Positions 16,433-25,370 of a DNA stretch of 64,000 nt are shown piece by piece. Made by a program: the position numbers and the translations under genes. A model generated the notes under the pieces. That model worked only from the letters and a program-made list of their open reading frames with translations, was not told where the DNA came from and did no database searches. The stretch's first letter is position 1. Each line of letters opens with the position of its first letter. Origin of the DNA: CBDBJR01 sp965206445 (lineage in GTDB: Bacteria; Pseudomonadota; Gammaproteobacteria; Arenicellales; Poriferihabitantaceae); contig CBDBJR010000002.1 in NCBI GenBank assembly GCA_965206445.1, positions 1,922,001 to 1,986,000 on the forward strand, given 5' to 3'.

Positions 16433-18316
16433 ATGTCTAATTCGATAAAACACAAAGACCATCGCAGAACAGTCGGTGAGTGGCTATCCGAGCCATATGA
16501 ATGGCGTATCCCAGTATATCAGCGTCACTATGCGTGGGACCCTGAGGAAGAGTTCGGCCCTACCCAGCTTTTCTGGGAAATCGTGGAAGAACAAGCCAGC
16601 AAGCGTTTGAAGAATAAAAAGGTGGATCCGCATTATTTTGGTGCGATCCTGGTGGAGAATAAAACAGGCAATCTTCAAAGCACCCACAATTACGATGTAG
16701 TAGACGGACAGCAACGACTGACCACAATCAATGTCGCTATGTTCGCAATCATCGGAATAGCAAGCCAGTTTAGTTATAGGAAAGATGTGCAAGACAAGTT
16801 GGAAAAATATATTTTTAACGACCCATCGCCCAATGCCCGCAAACAACAAAAATTAGTCCCCACCAATTTTGACCGCACACAATTCGGCAACCTGCTTTCT
16901 GGCGCATTTGATGAGTCATGTTCATATAAGGATGATAGTGAGCAGGCAAAAAGGTCCAAAGTTGTGCAGGCATGTCATTTCTTTAGCGAGGAATTTAAAG
17001 AATTTGTTGACAATAACAGTACAACAGATCAAATGGTGGCCATTAATGTTCTGATAGACACCATTATTGATGGGTTTGAATTGGTGCTAATTCCACTTAA
17101 GGAAACTGACGAGGCTCAAAAGGTATTTGAGTCATTAAATAACACGGCAAGGCCATTGACAACCTTTGATCTTATCCGTAACAACATTTTTTATCGTGCG
17201 GATAAGGCATTACCGGGATCAGATGTAGAGTTATTCGAAAGCCGAGAATGGCAGCAATTTGAGGACACTTTTTGGGAAACAACGCCTGGCCGAAGCGATA
17301 ATAATACGCATGTTGAAGCGTATATTGCCCGCATGCTTATGGCAAAAAAGCAACGATTCCTTCTGTTAAATCGCAATGCGATTTTCAAGGAGTATAAGAG
17401 TTTCGCCAAAGGTGAAGCAGAGAAAGGTTTGAACGTTCGAGCAGAAATTGGGACAATTTCTGAATATGTCGACATCTACAAGCATCTTGTGGGGGAAACG
17501 AAGAAAAACCTCTTGAGTAAGGATTTTGATTTTGGCTATTTTATGCATGCGATATGCAACAGCATGGATTTTTATCCGGCGATTTTTACTATTGTCAGTT
17601 GCGATGCTTCTGTCGAAGAAAAGAAAAGAATGATTTTTCTCTTGGAGAGCTATGTAATACGTAGGCACATGTGTCAGTGGCCATCCGGAGACTACAACAA
17701 ACAAGCACCAAGAATTTGTAAAGAACTCGGCAGCGAGCCAAATTATCAGAAACTGGATGAATTCTTGAAAGGTTCCCCCGGTAGTGAAACTCGGGCATTT
17801 CCGAGCAATGAAGACATTTTAAATAGTTGCTTGCACCATAATTTTTACAGTCGCAACAAGCTGAAAAACTACATATTTCAGAGGATCGCGCATCATACTA
17901 CGACTGATAGGGATGAAGTACGCGGTATCGAAGGGCTAACCATTGATCACATCATGCCAAAAGCATGGCGCGAAAAAGCTGGATGGTCAGATGCGTTAAT
18001 ATCAGATGCGTTAATATCAGATGCGTTAAAAGGTATTCTAGAAGAAGATATTGATATCAAGATTCACGAAGAAGATATTGATATCAAGATTCACACTATT
18101 GGCAACTTAACACCGATGTCAAGAGGGTTGAATTCGGCAAAATCTAACCGTGGTTGGGATGATCCTAAAGGGGCCAGATCTCATTTAAGAGAATGCGATT
18201 TAAAGATGACCCGCATACTTGCCAGCAAGGACAAATGGGATCTAAATGATATAGACGAAAGGAGCAGAGAACTTGCGAGGAGCATTTGCGAAATCTGGCC
18301 TTATGATATTATTTAA
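16433..18316 (+). CDS. GmrSD-like type IV restriction protein (DUF262 + DUF1524)
   Basis: The product is 627 aa. The N-terminal DUF262 (GmrS-like) domain shows RIPVYQRHYAW at residues 25-35 and VVDGQQRLTT at about 89-98, the nucleotide-hydrolysing motif. The C-terminal DUF1524 (GmrD-like) HNH nuclease shows LTIDHIMPKAW (His near 506) and TIGNLTPMSRGLNSAKSN near 555-573. Fused proteins of this kind are nucleotide-dependent nucleases that cut modified phage DNA. Between the two HNH halves lie in-frame tandem repeats: a 15-base unit three times (SDALI) and a 27-base unit twice (EEDIDIKIH). The gene is AT-richer than its neighbours and stands alone, consistent with a transferred defence gene. Activity is untested, and the repeats might affect it. 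Confidence 0.85.
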   Translation: MSNSIKHKDHRRTVGEWLSEPYEWRIPVYQRHYAWDPEEEFGPTQLFWEIVEEQASKRLKNKKVDPHYFGAILVENKTGNLQSTHNYDVVDGQQRLTTINVAMFAIIGIASQFSYRKDVQDKLEKYIFNDPSPNARKQQKLVPTNFDRTQFGNLLSGAFDESCSYKDDSEQAKRSKVVQACHFFSEEFKEFVDNNSTTDQMVAINVLIDTIIDGFELVLIPLKETDEAQKVFESLNNTARPLTTFDLIRNNIFYRADKALPGSDVELFESREWQQFEDTFWETTPGRSDNNTHVEAYIARMLMAKKQRFLLLNRNAIFKEYKSFAKGEAEKGLNVRAEIGTISEYVDIYKHLVGETKKNLLSKDFDFGYFMHAICNSMDFYPAIFTIVSCDASVEEKKRMIFLLESYVIRRHMCQWPSGDYNKQAPRICKELGSEPNYQKLDEFLKGSPGSETRAFPSNEDILNSCLHHNFYSRNKLKNYIFQRIAHHTTTDRDEVRGIEGLTIDHIMPKAWREKAGWSDALISDALISDALKGILEEDIDIKIHEEDIDIKIHTIGNLTPMSRGLNSAKSNRGWDDPKGARSHLRECDLKMTRILASKDKWDLNDIDERSRELARSICEIWPYDII

Positions 18317-18411
18317 ACTCCAAGACTGTATAAGTTCAGAAACGGTTGGCACTTTGTACCAGAGGAGTGCCATGCAAATTCGCTATACCGGATATCGCCC
18401 CCACCGTCATT

Positions 18412-18689
18412 CCCTCTGACTTCCAGTTCGAAATGCAACACCTAGATATCACCCGAGTTGCCGGGACTTGTGCAAAAGGAGCACAGGCATTCCTGCCTGT
18501 GTTTTTTTTATTTGTATTTCGCGGGCAGGAATGCCCACGCTCCTGTTGGAGGCCCCGGTTAGTACCGGGCAATATCAACGGGGAGACCGGTTAGTATCCC
18601 ACCCCGCTGGATTCCCGCTTGCGCGGGAATGACAGCCTCGAAGCAAAAACAACCATCCGATGGTTACACTTCAGACTGGAAGTCAGGGG
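18412..18689. mobile_element. Inverted-repeat-bounded non-coding element
   Basis: The left end CCCTCTGACTTCCAGTTCGA (18412 on) and the inverted right end (to 18689; read backwards CCCCCTGACTTCCAGTCTGA) form about 27-bp terminal inverted repeats. Between them are a GGCATTCCTGCC/GGCAGGAATGCC inverted pair (18486-18497, 18524-18535) and a hairpin ATTCCCGC-TTGC-GCGGGAAT (18611-18630), both common proteobacterial palindrome types. A third end copy lies at 13420-13448. No coding capacity; a non-autonomous transposon-like origin is inferred. Confidence 0.45.
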
Positions 18690-18747
18690 GCACTAACCGG
18701 GGCAAATCGAACCGGAACGCCCGGAGAAATAAAGATATAATTCCCTG

Positions 18748-20583
18748 ATGGCCGGCAGAAAAAACAGAAACAAAAACCGCCGTGGGCAAATCAGGCCGGG
18801 TTCCAAAAATCCCGCAAAACGGGAGGTCATACCCGAAGACATCAAAATACCACCAACGGCAACGCATCCGAACGTGTCTCTTCCGGGATGGAACGCCACC
18901 ATCCCGCCTGCCCTCGCACTCTGCCTGTCGCTGCTGGCGCTTTGTCTGCTGGTGGCCGTCAGTTACCTGCCTGCGGTCTGGGCGGGTTTCGTGTGGGATG
19001 ACGGCACCATCACGGATTCAAGCGAGGTGGCGACGCTGTCCGGGCTTTGGGACATCTGGTTTTCCCCGGGCTCCATCGGCACGGAAGCGCACTACTGGCC
19101 GGTCGTGTATACGACCTTCTGGCTGGAACACAAACTGTGGGGCTTTGCCCCGGCGGGCTATCACATTGTCAACGTGCTGCTGCATATAGCGAATACGCTG
19201 CTGTTGTTCCGGCTCCTCGCGCATCTGCACGTCCCCGGCGCCTGGGTTGTTGCCGCCGTGTTCGCCGTCCACCCCACGCATGTTGAATCCGTGGTGTGGG
19301 TGATTGAGCGCAAGGACATGCTGTCGGGGCTGTTCTATCTTGCCGCGACAGGGGCCTACATCCGCTTTGCGGAACGACACAACAGGCGGTTCTATGTTCT
19401 GGCGCTGGCGTGGTTCGTATTGGGGCTTTTGAGCAAATCCGTCGTGGTAACGCTGCCCGCGGCGCTGCTGATATGGCACTGGTGGAAACAGGGCCGCGTG
19501 ACCAGGGCCGACGCGACGCGACTGCTGCCATTCTTTCTGCTCGGGCTGGGCATCACGCTCGCCGACCTGGCGCTGGCCAGAATGGTGAATCCGGTCATAT
19601 CCACCTTTTCATGGGACGACCGGGTCTTGATGGCATCAACCGCGCTGTGGTTCTACGTTGGCAAGTTGCTGTGGCCGACGGAGCTGGCCGTTATCTACGA
19701 CCTCCGTGCCGGCGGCTGGGGGTATGTCGTCGCCTGTGCTGCGGTCGCGGCGACGCTGTGGTCGCTGCGGCATCGCATTGGCCGCGGCCCGCTCGCCGGT
19801 GCCCTGTTCTTTGCGGTGACACTGTCGCCGTCGCTGGGCTTCGTGGACTACGGCTTTATGAGCTTCGCCTTTGTTGCGGACCGGTTTCAATATCTTGCCG
19901 GCATCGGGGTGCTGGCGGTGCTCATCGCAACGGCGGTGCGCGGTGTCGAGCGGCTGCCGCGGTCGGCTTTGATGCGCACGTGGGGCACGTGGGGCACGTG
20001 GGCGGCACTCACCACGCTGCTGGCGCTGCTGGGCACCGCCACCTGGCGCCAGGCGGAAATCTACCACAACTCGGAGACCTTCTTCAGCCACATCATCGCG
20101 CTCAATCCAAAGGCACAAAGCGCACACTACAATCTCGGCAACGAGTACAGGCGGCAGGGGCTTAAAGACAAGGCGCTGGAAAACTACCGCATCGCCCTGC
20201 AGCTGGAACCGGACGCATACAAGGTGCACAACCAGGTGGGGCTGGCGTTCAAATCTCTCGGGCAACTCGACCAGGCGGAGCAGCACTTCACACGCGCGCT
20301 GGAAATCAGACCGACGTTCTCCAAGAGCCTGACCAACCTGGCGGTGCTGCGGATGAGTCAGCAGCGTTACCAGGAGGCCCTCGAGTTGTACCAGACCGCC
20401 CTGGAGAGTGAACCCGAACTGACCGCCGCCCACTCCGGCATGGGCAGCGCGCTCCTCAATCTGGGCCGGCCCGAAGACGCGCTGCGCAGTTTTGAACGCG
20501 CGCTTTCACTAGACCCGACCATGCAGCACGCAATCGACAATCGCCGGCGTGCGCGGGCAATGTTGCAGGGTAAAAGCGAATGA
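18748..20583 (+). CDS. TMTC-like multi-pass membrane protein with C-terminal TPR repeats
   Basis: The product is 611 aa. A basic, Arg/Lys-rich N-terminal 25 residues precedes about ten membrane helices (residues about 50-430), including the hallmark loop HPTHVESVVWVIERKDMLSG and the early FVWDD motif. The C-terminal 170 residues hold about four TPR repeats (for example YNLGNEYRRQGLKDKALENY). This is the architecture of TMTC-type proteins: a GT-C-fold glycosyltransferase-like membrane part plus TPRs. Eukaryotic TMTCs are O-mannosyltransferases; bacterial members are mostly uncharacterised. A TATAAT hexamer (18736-18741) lies only 7 bases before the ATG with no ribosome site, so the mRNA may be nearly leaderless. 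A 9-base triplet repeat encodes TWGTWGTW near residue 413. Confidence 0.75.
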   Translation: MAGRKNRNKNRRGQIRPGSKNPAKREVIPEDIKIPPTATHPNVSLPGWNATIPPALALCLSLLALCLLVAVSYLPAVWAGFVWDDGTITDSSEVATLSGLWDIWFSPGSIGTEAHYWPVVYTTFWLEHKLWGFAPAGYHIVNVLLHIANTLLLFRLLAHLHVPGAWVVAAVFAVHPTHVESVVWVIERKDMLSGLFYLAATGAYIRFAERHNRRFYVLALAWFVLGLLSKSVVVTLPAALLIWHWWKQGRVTRADATRLLPFFLLGLGITLADLALARMVNPVISTFSWDDRVLMASTALWFYVGKLLWPTELAVIYDLRAGGWGYVVACAAVAATLWSLRHRIGRGPLAGALFFAVTLSPSLGFVDYGFMSFAFVADRFQYLAGIGVLAVLIATAVRGVERLPRSALMRTWGTWGTWAALTTLLALLGTATWRQAEIYHNSETFFSHIIALNPKAQSAHYNLGNEYRRQGLKDKALENYRIALQLEPDAYKVHNQVGLAFKSLGQLDQAEQHFTRALEIRPTFSKSLTNLAVLRMSQQRYQEALELYQTALESEPELTAAHSGMGSALLNLGRPEDALRSFERALSLDPTMQHAIDNRRRARAMLQGKSE

Positions 20584-20703
20584 AGCGGTTTCTTTGCGTC
20601 CTGTTCGTGCCCACCGTGCCCGCGCAATGACGTCGGCTTCGCCCAGGGGCAAACAGCGCCCGCCGCGCTCTCCGGCCTGCACCGGCCTGCGCCGGATTAT
20701 GAT

Positions 20704-20732
20704 TTGATTTTGAGACAAAAGGCGGGTATCCT
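20704..20732 (+). promoter_or_regulatory. Shared promoter module, copy 3 (polyamine transporter operon)
   Basis: TTGATT (20704-20709), 17-nt spacer TTGAGACAAAAGGCGGG, TATCCT (20727-20732). The downstream sequence CCCGGTGCTCAG also resembles that of copies 1 and 4. It lies 148 bases before the potD-like ATG in an otherwise feature-poor 297-base gap. Confidence 0.5.
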
Positions 20733-20880
20733 CCCGGTGCTCAGCGTGGCTGAAGAGGCGTTCTGTCAACAGCCACACCTGATCCCCATGCCCGGCAGCA
20801 CCGTTAACGCGGGCCAATCGATTTTTTGCGAGTACCATCAACACCTATTAACACATATCATCATAAGAGGAGAACCGACT

Positions 20881-21969
20881 ATGTCACATGCAGTAAAAAC
20901 CGGCCATAAAAGCCGTTCCAGAATACTGGCCGCCAGCCTGGCAGCCGGCATCACCATGGCCGCCGGCGCGGTATCCGCGGAGCCGATAACCGTCGTCTCC
21001 TGGGGCGGCAGCTACGGTGACGCACAGGATGCGGCGCTGTTCAACGATGCGTCGAAAAATTCCGGCATCGATATCAACCGCGAGTCCGGGGCCAGCATGT
21101 CCAAGGTCTGCCTGCAGGTCGAGTCCGACTCGGTGAGCTGGGATCTGGTCGTTAGCGGGTCGGGCGGCGCCGCATCGGCGGCGGCGAAAGGCTGCCTCGA
21201 GAAAATCGACTACAGTGTCGTCGACGTGTCCCGTTTTTATCCCAACCTGTACACCGACTATTGCGTGGGGTCGGACGTCTTCGCCACGGTGATGTCCTGG
21301 AACACCGACAAGTACGGTGAACCGGGCAGCCCCGGCGCCCCCAGCTCATGGGCCGATTTCTGGGACGTGGAGAAGTTTCCCGGCACACGCGCCTACCGCG
21401 CCAACAACGTCGACGGCGCACTTGAGCCGGCATTGATGGCCGACGGCGTTCCGGCCGACAAGGTGTATGAGGTGCTGTCAACCCGCGCCGGTATCGAGCG
21501 CGCCATTAACAAGATTCGCGAACTGAAGCCGCACATCGCCGTATTCTGGGCCTCGGGCGCGCAACAGGCGCAGCTGATGAAAGATACCGAGGTCGATATG
21601 ACCACCGGCTGGAATGGCCGCTTCGACAACGCGAAGAAAGATGGCGCCAAAGTCGGCTACACCTTCAATCAGGCGCTGCTCGACTACGACTGTTTCGCGA
21701 TGCCCAAAGGCGCGCCGAACAAGGACGTCGCGATGCAGTTCCTGGCGGAAATCTCCAAGGCCGAGTATCAGGCCAATCTGCCGTTCCACATCACTTACGG
21801 CCCGACCAACCAGGAAGCCTACGAAGTGACCACGGCGCCGAAGGAGCTGCTCGAAGCCCTGCCGTCGCATCCCAAAAACGTGCCGCTGATGCTGCCGATC
21901 AGCCTCGACTGGTATGCCAGTCATCGCACCGAAGCGCTTGAGTTGTATCTGGAATTGATGAGCGAATAG
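20881..21969 (+). CDS. potD: ABC transporter substrate-binding protein, PotD-like
   Basis: The product is 362 aa from the ATG at 20881, preceded by AGAGGAG; an upstream 59-codon open extension is rejected because it lacks a site and hides the signal peptide. The signal sequence (basic start, ILAASLAAGITMAAGAVSA, cut before EPI) sends it to the periplasm. The mature start ITVVSWGGSYGDAQ and the later TTGWNGRF and FHITYGPTNQEAYE segments are typical of the spermidine/putrescine-type family (SBP_bac_8). It heads a plus-strand operon with the ATPase and two permeases. Polyamine specificity is inferred from the family and from the neighbouring acetylpolyamine amidohydrolase and agmatinase genes; opines or other amines remain possible. 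Confidence 0.85.
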   Translation: MSHAVKTGHKSRSRILAASLAAGITMAAGAVSAEPITVVSWGGSYGDAQDAALFNDASKNSGIDINRESGASMSKVCLQVESDSVSWDLVVSGSGGAASAAAKGCLEKIDYSVVDVSRFYPNLYTDYCVGSDVFATVMSWNTDKYGEPGSPGAPSSWADFWDVEKFPGTRAYRANNVDGALEPALMADGVPADKVYEVLSTRAGIERAINKIRELKPHIAVFWASGAQQAQLMKDTEVDMTTGWNGRFDNAKKDGAKVGYTFNQALLDYDCFAMPKGAPNKDVAMQFLAEISKAEYQANLPFHITYGPTNQEAYEVTTAPKELLEALPSHPKNVPLMLPISLDWYASHRTEALELYLELMSE

Positions 21970-22030
21970 TTCGACCATTGCCGGGTAACAGGGACGTCAC
22001 CCGGCAGACCAATTCACCCGGGTTCCTGCT

Positions 22031-23152
22031 GTGTCCAGTCATCACCAACCGCCATCACCACCAACCGCGACCGCATTACCGATTCACATTCAGGGGCTGA
22101 CGAAAAAATACGGTTCACTGTATGCACTCGACGCGGTTGACCTCGACGTCAACAGCGGCGAGTTTCTGACTCTGCTGGGGCCGTCAGGGTCGGGCAAAAC
22201 CACACTGCTGATGGCCATCGCCGGCTTTAACCGCCCCGATGCGGGCAGTATTCGCTTCGGTGAAGATGAAGTGGTCCTGACCCCGCCGCACCGCCGCAAC
22301 GTCGGCATGGTGTTCCAGAGTTACGCCTTGTTTCCGCACATGACGGTCGCCGAAAACGTCGCTTTCCCGCTTAAACTGCGCGGTGTCGCGGCGCGGGAGG
22401 TGGCCGAACGGGTGGCCGCGGCGCTGGCCACGGTGCAACTCGACCGCCTCGGCAACCGGGATATCAATCAGCTATCCGGCGGTCAGCGTCAACGCGTTGC
22501 GCTGGCGCGCGCGTTCGTGTTTCGCCCGCGCATTCTGCTGATGGATGAACCGCTATCGGCACTCGACAAAAAATTGCGCGAACAAATGCAGATCGAGTTA
22601 AAACACCTGCACCAGCAACTCGGCGTCACCACCGTATATGTCACCCACGACCAGCGCGAGGCGTTGACCATGTCGGACCGCATCGCCGTCATCAATCACG
22701 GGCGCCTGGTGCAGGTCGATACACCGCAGGCAATTTATAACCGGCCCGCGAACGCCTTTGTCGCCGATTTTATCGGTGAATCAACCCTGCTGCCGCTCAG
22801 CCGCGATGCCGCCGGCAGGCTGTGTTTCGAACACCATGTCATCGACAGCGATGCGGCCACAGATGGCGCCGGCGGCTACGCGCTGGTGCTGCGACCGGAA
22901 CGGCTGTTCGTCACCGACCCCGCACACCAGGACGGCGATCAGACCCTGGTCTTTTCCGGTGTGGTGCGTGAATTCGTATTCCAGGGCGAGACCGCGTTTG
23001 CCCTGATGTCGATGAATGACCAACACGACCTCGCGTTTCGCTTCGCCACCGACGCGAGCTCGGCGCAACCTGTTCTGCGCCCCGGTGATCCGGTAGCGCT
23101 TGGGCTGCATCGGCGCGACGTCATTATCATTCCACAGGACGCCCCCGCATGA
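22031..23152 (+). CDS. potA: ABC transporter ATP-binding protein, PotA-like
   Basis: The product is 373 aa, starting at GTG (22031), 61 bases after potD. Walker A is GPSGSGKT, the Q-loop region reads GMVFQSYALFPHMTV, the signature is LSGGQRQRVALARA, Walker B is ILLMDEPLSALD, and the H-loop is YVTHDQREA. The C-terminal about 110 residues form a TOBE-like regulatory domain (LRPERLFVTD...FSGVVREFVFQGE), typical of PotA/FbpC-type ATPases. It energises uptake at the inner membrane together with the two following permeases; the stop overlaps the next ATG by 4 bases (ATGA). Confidence 0.9.
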   Translation: MSSHHQPPSPPTATALPIHIQGLTKKYGSLYALDAVDLDVNSGEFLTLLGPSGSGKTTLLMAIAGFNRPDAGSIRFGEDEVVLTPPHRRNVGMVFQSYALFPHMTVAENVAFPLKLRGVAAREVAERVAAALATVQLDRLGNRDINQLSGGQRQRVALARAFVFRPRILLMDEPLSALDKKLREQMQIELKHLHQQLGVTTVYVTHDQREALTMSDRIAVINHGRLVQVDTPQAIYNRPANAFVADFIGESTLLPLSRDAAGRLCFEHHVIDSDAATDGAGGYALVLRPERLFVTDPAHQDGDQTLVFSGVVREFVFQGETAFALMSMNDQHDLAFRFATDASSAQPVLRPGDPVALGLHRRDVIIIPQDAPA

Positions 23153-24057
23153 CGGCAGCGGCCGCCAGCGAAACCCGTGCCAACGGCCTGAACGAGAAAG
23201 CGCTACGTGCCCAGGACGCAGGCGAGCAACGCCTGCTGCTCAGCCTGGCCACCCCGGCCATCCTGGTGGTGGTGGCGGTCGTCTTCATCCCGGTCGGCTG
23301 GCTGTTTTACCTGTCGTTCGTCGGCAGCGACGGACAGTTTTCACTGGAAAACTACGCCAGGATGCTGCGCTACAAATCCTATGCGCGCGTGTTCGTGGCC
23401 ACCTTCCAGGTGAGCATTCTGACCACGCTGATCTGCATCCTGATCGGCTACCCGCTGGCCTATTTCCTGGCGATGCTGCCGGCCCGGCTGGCCGGATTCT
23501 TCATGCTCGCGGTGCTGTTGCCGTTCTGGACGTCGCTACTGGTGCGCACCTATGCGTGGCTGGTGCTGCTGCAAAAAAAGGGCATACTCAACGACTTTGC
23601 CCTCTCCATCGGCTTATGGGATACGCCGATAAAACTGGTGCACAACCTGACCGGCACGCTGATTGGCATGGCGCACATCATGCTGCCCTTTCTGGTGCTG
23701 CCGCTGTACGGTTCGATGCGCAAGATCGAGCGCGACCTGATGCACGCCGCCGCCAACCTGGGCGCCTCCCCGGTGCAATCCTTCTGGCAGGTGTACTTCC
23801 CGCTGTCGCTTTCCGGGATGGTTGCGGGCGCGTTGATCGTCTTCGTATTGTGCCTCGGGTTTTATGTCACGCCGGCGGTGCTCGGCGGCGGGCGCGTGAT
23901 CATGGTGTCCACGCAGATAACCGCCATCCTCGAAAACCAGTACGACTGGGGCGCCGCCAGCGCGCTCGGCGTGGTGCTGCTGGTGGCCACGCTGGTGATT
24001 CTGTTTGCGGCAACGCGGTTGTTGAAACTGGATGTCGCCCTGTTCGGGAAGCGATGA
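23149..24057 (+). CDS. potB: ABC transporter permease, PotB-like
   Basis: The product is 302 aa with six predicted membrane helices (the first LLSLATPAILVVVAVVFIPVGWLFYL). The coupling EAA loop reads HAAANLGASPVQSFWQVYFP and faces the ATPase. The first 30 residues are cytosolic and polar. It overlaps the ATPase gene by 4 bases and is followed 1 base after its stop by the second permease, a typical potABC arrangement. Confidence 0.9.
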   Translation: MTAAAASETRANGLNEKALRAQDAGEQRLLLSLATPAILVVVAVVFIPVGWLFYLSFVGSDGQFSLENYARMLRYKSYARVFVATFQVSILTTLICILIGYPLAYFLAMLPARLAGFFMLAVLLPFWTSLLVRTYAWLVLLQKKGILNDFALSIGLWDTPIKLVHNLTGTLIGMAHIMLPFLVLPLYGSMRKIERDLMHAAANLGASPVQSFWQVYFPLSLSGMVAGALIVFVLCLGFYVTPAVLGGGRVIMVSTQITAILENQYDWGAASALGVVLLVATLVILFAATRLLKLDVALFGKR

Positions 24058-24058
24058 C

Positions 24059-24877
24059 ATGCACTGGCTGAATCGCCCCGCATCCGACACCCGGATCACC
24101 CATCGCGATCGGCTCTGGCTGTACGTCGTCGCCGCCGTCATCATGCTGCTGCTGGTCATCCCGACCTTCATCGTCATCCCGATGTCGTTCTCGGATTCCC
24201 AGTACCTGGAATTCCCGCCCGATCACTGGTCGGTGCGCTGGTATACCGTATATTTCGAGTCTTCCAAGTGGATGCGCGCCACCGTCACCTCGTTACAGGT
24301 GGGCGTACTCACGATGCTGGTGGCAACCCCGTTTGGCACCATGGCGGCCTACGCCCTGTTCGTCTCCGGACATCGGGCGGCGCGCACCCTCTTCATGCTG
24401 CTGATCACGCCGATGATTGTGCCGGTGATCCTGATCGCAATCGGCAGTTTTTACGCTTTCGGCCGCGTCGGCCTGAACAATACCATCACCGGGCTGGTAC
24501 TGGCGCATACGGCTCTGGCCGCACCGCTGGTGATGATTGTGATCACCTCGGCGCTGCGCAATTACGACCTGAACCAGGAGCGCGTCGCCCGCAGTCTTGG
24601 CGCCACCCGCATCAAGGCATTTTTCGTCATCACCCTGCCACAGATAAAATTTTCGATTGTAACGGCCGCCCTGCTCTCGTTTCTCACCTCGTTCGACGAA
24701 GTCATCATCTCCATTTTCGTCTCGGGCGGTTCGAATGCCACCCTGACCAAGCACATGTTCGGCGCGTTACGCGATTATATCGACCCGACTATCGCGGCGA
24801 TTTCTACGATCATGATTCTGGTGTCTACTACGCTGTTGCTGGCGACCCGGTTTATTGGTAGTCGGGACAAGTCTTGA
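24059..24877 (+). CDS. potC: ABC transporter permease, PotC-like
   Basis: The product is 272 aa from the ATG at 24059 (MHWLNRPASDTRI). Six membrane helices and the EAA loop ARSLGATRIKAFFVITLPQI mark it as the second inner-membrane permease of the importer. Its last about 165 codons are duplicated almost exactly at 27176-27682, and the last about 60 bases again at 25136-25200 beyond the MITE-like element. This copy is the complete one. Confidence 0.9.
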   Translation: MHWLNRPASDTRITHRDRLWLYVVAAVIMLLLVIPTFIVIPMSFSDSQYLEFPPDHWSVRWYTVYFESSKWMRATVTSLQVGVLTMLVATPFGTMAAYALFVSGHRAARTLFMLLITPMIVPVILIAIGSFYAFGRVGLNNTITGLVLAHTALAAPLVMIVITSALRNYDLNQERVARSLGATRIKAFFVITLPQIKFSIVTAALLSFLTSFDEVIISIFVSGGSNATLTKHMFGALRDYIDPTIAAISTIMILVSTTLLLATRFIGSRDKS

Positions 24878-25203
24878 TTCTTTCGGATGGTGAATTCAAC
24901 TTATAAGTGCAACTTCGCTGCTGATGGGAAGGTAAGATTCTGGACGGTAATTAGGCCGTGCGGCGGCCCTCTCCCTCACCCCAGCCCTCTCCCAGAGGGA
25001 GAGGGAGTTTTCGGTTATTCACAGGGAGAAAGCAGTTGTCGGCTTTAGCCCTCTCCCTCTGGGAGAGGGTTGGGTGAGGGTGGGCAGGCACACGTCTATA
25101 ACAGCTCGCCACGCGACCCGCCGAGCGACAGTCACTGGTGTCTACCACGTTGCTGCTGGCGACCCGGTTTATTGGTAGTCGGGACAAGTCTTGATTTTTT
25201 CGG
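24822..25203 (+). mobile_element. MITE-like element copy 2 flanked by about 65-bp direct repeats of the potC end
   Basis: The element itself spans about 24891-25133: end GGTGAATTCAACTTATAAGT, internal facing CCCTCTCCC.../...GGGAGAGGG arms, end CTATAACAGCTCGCC. On both sides sits the same stretch from the potC 3' end (24822-24888 and 25136-25203), including the stop codon TGA and the following TTCGGAT. The element thus looks inserted with an unusually long target duplication. The second direct repeat adjoins the promoter module of the HEPN-like gene. Confidence 0.7.
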
Positions 25204-25217
25204 ATCTATACGACTTC

Positions 25218-25246
25218 TTGATTTTGGAGAAAAGGGCGGTTATTCT
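25218..25246 (+). promoter_or_regulatory. Shared promoter module, copy 4 (HEPN-like gene)
   Basis: TTGATT (25218-25223), 17-nt spacer TTGGAGAAAAGGGCGGT, TATTCT (25241-25246). Upstream is CGGATCTATACGACTTC, matching the other copies. It lies 125 bases before the ATG of the HEPN-like gene. Confidence 0.55.
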
Positions 25247-25370
25247 GCCTATACTCTTTATTGGATTTGTATCAGGTATTTTTACATTGATTATTGGAAG
25301 TGGTTTCTATGGTAATGAAAATTGAAGAAATCGCTCAATTAATTAAATAACAGTAGAAAAGCACAAGCTT

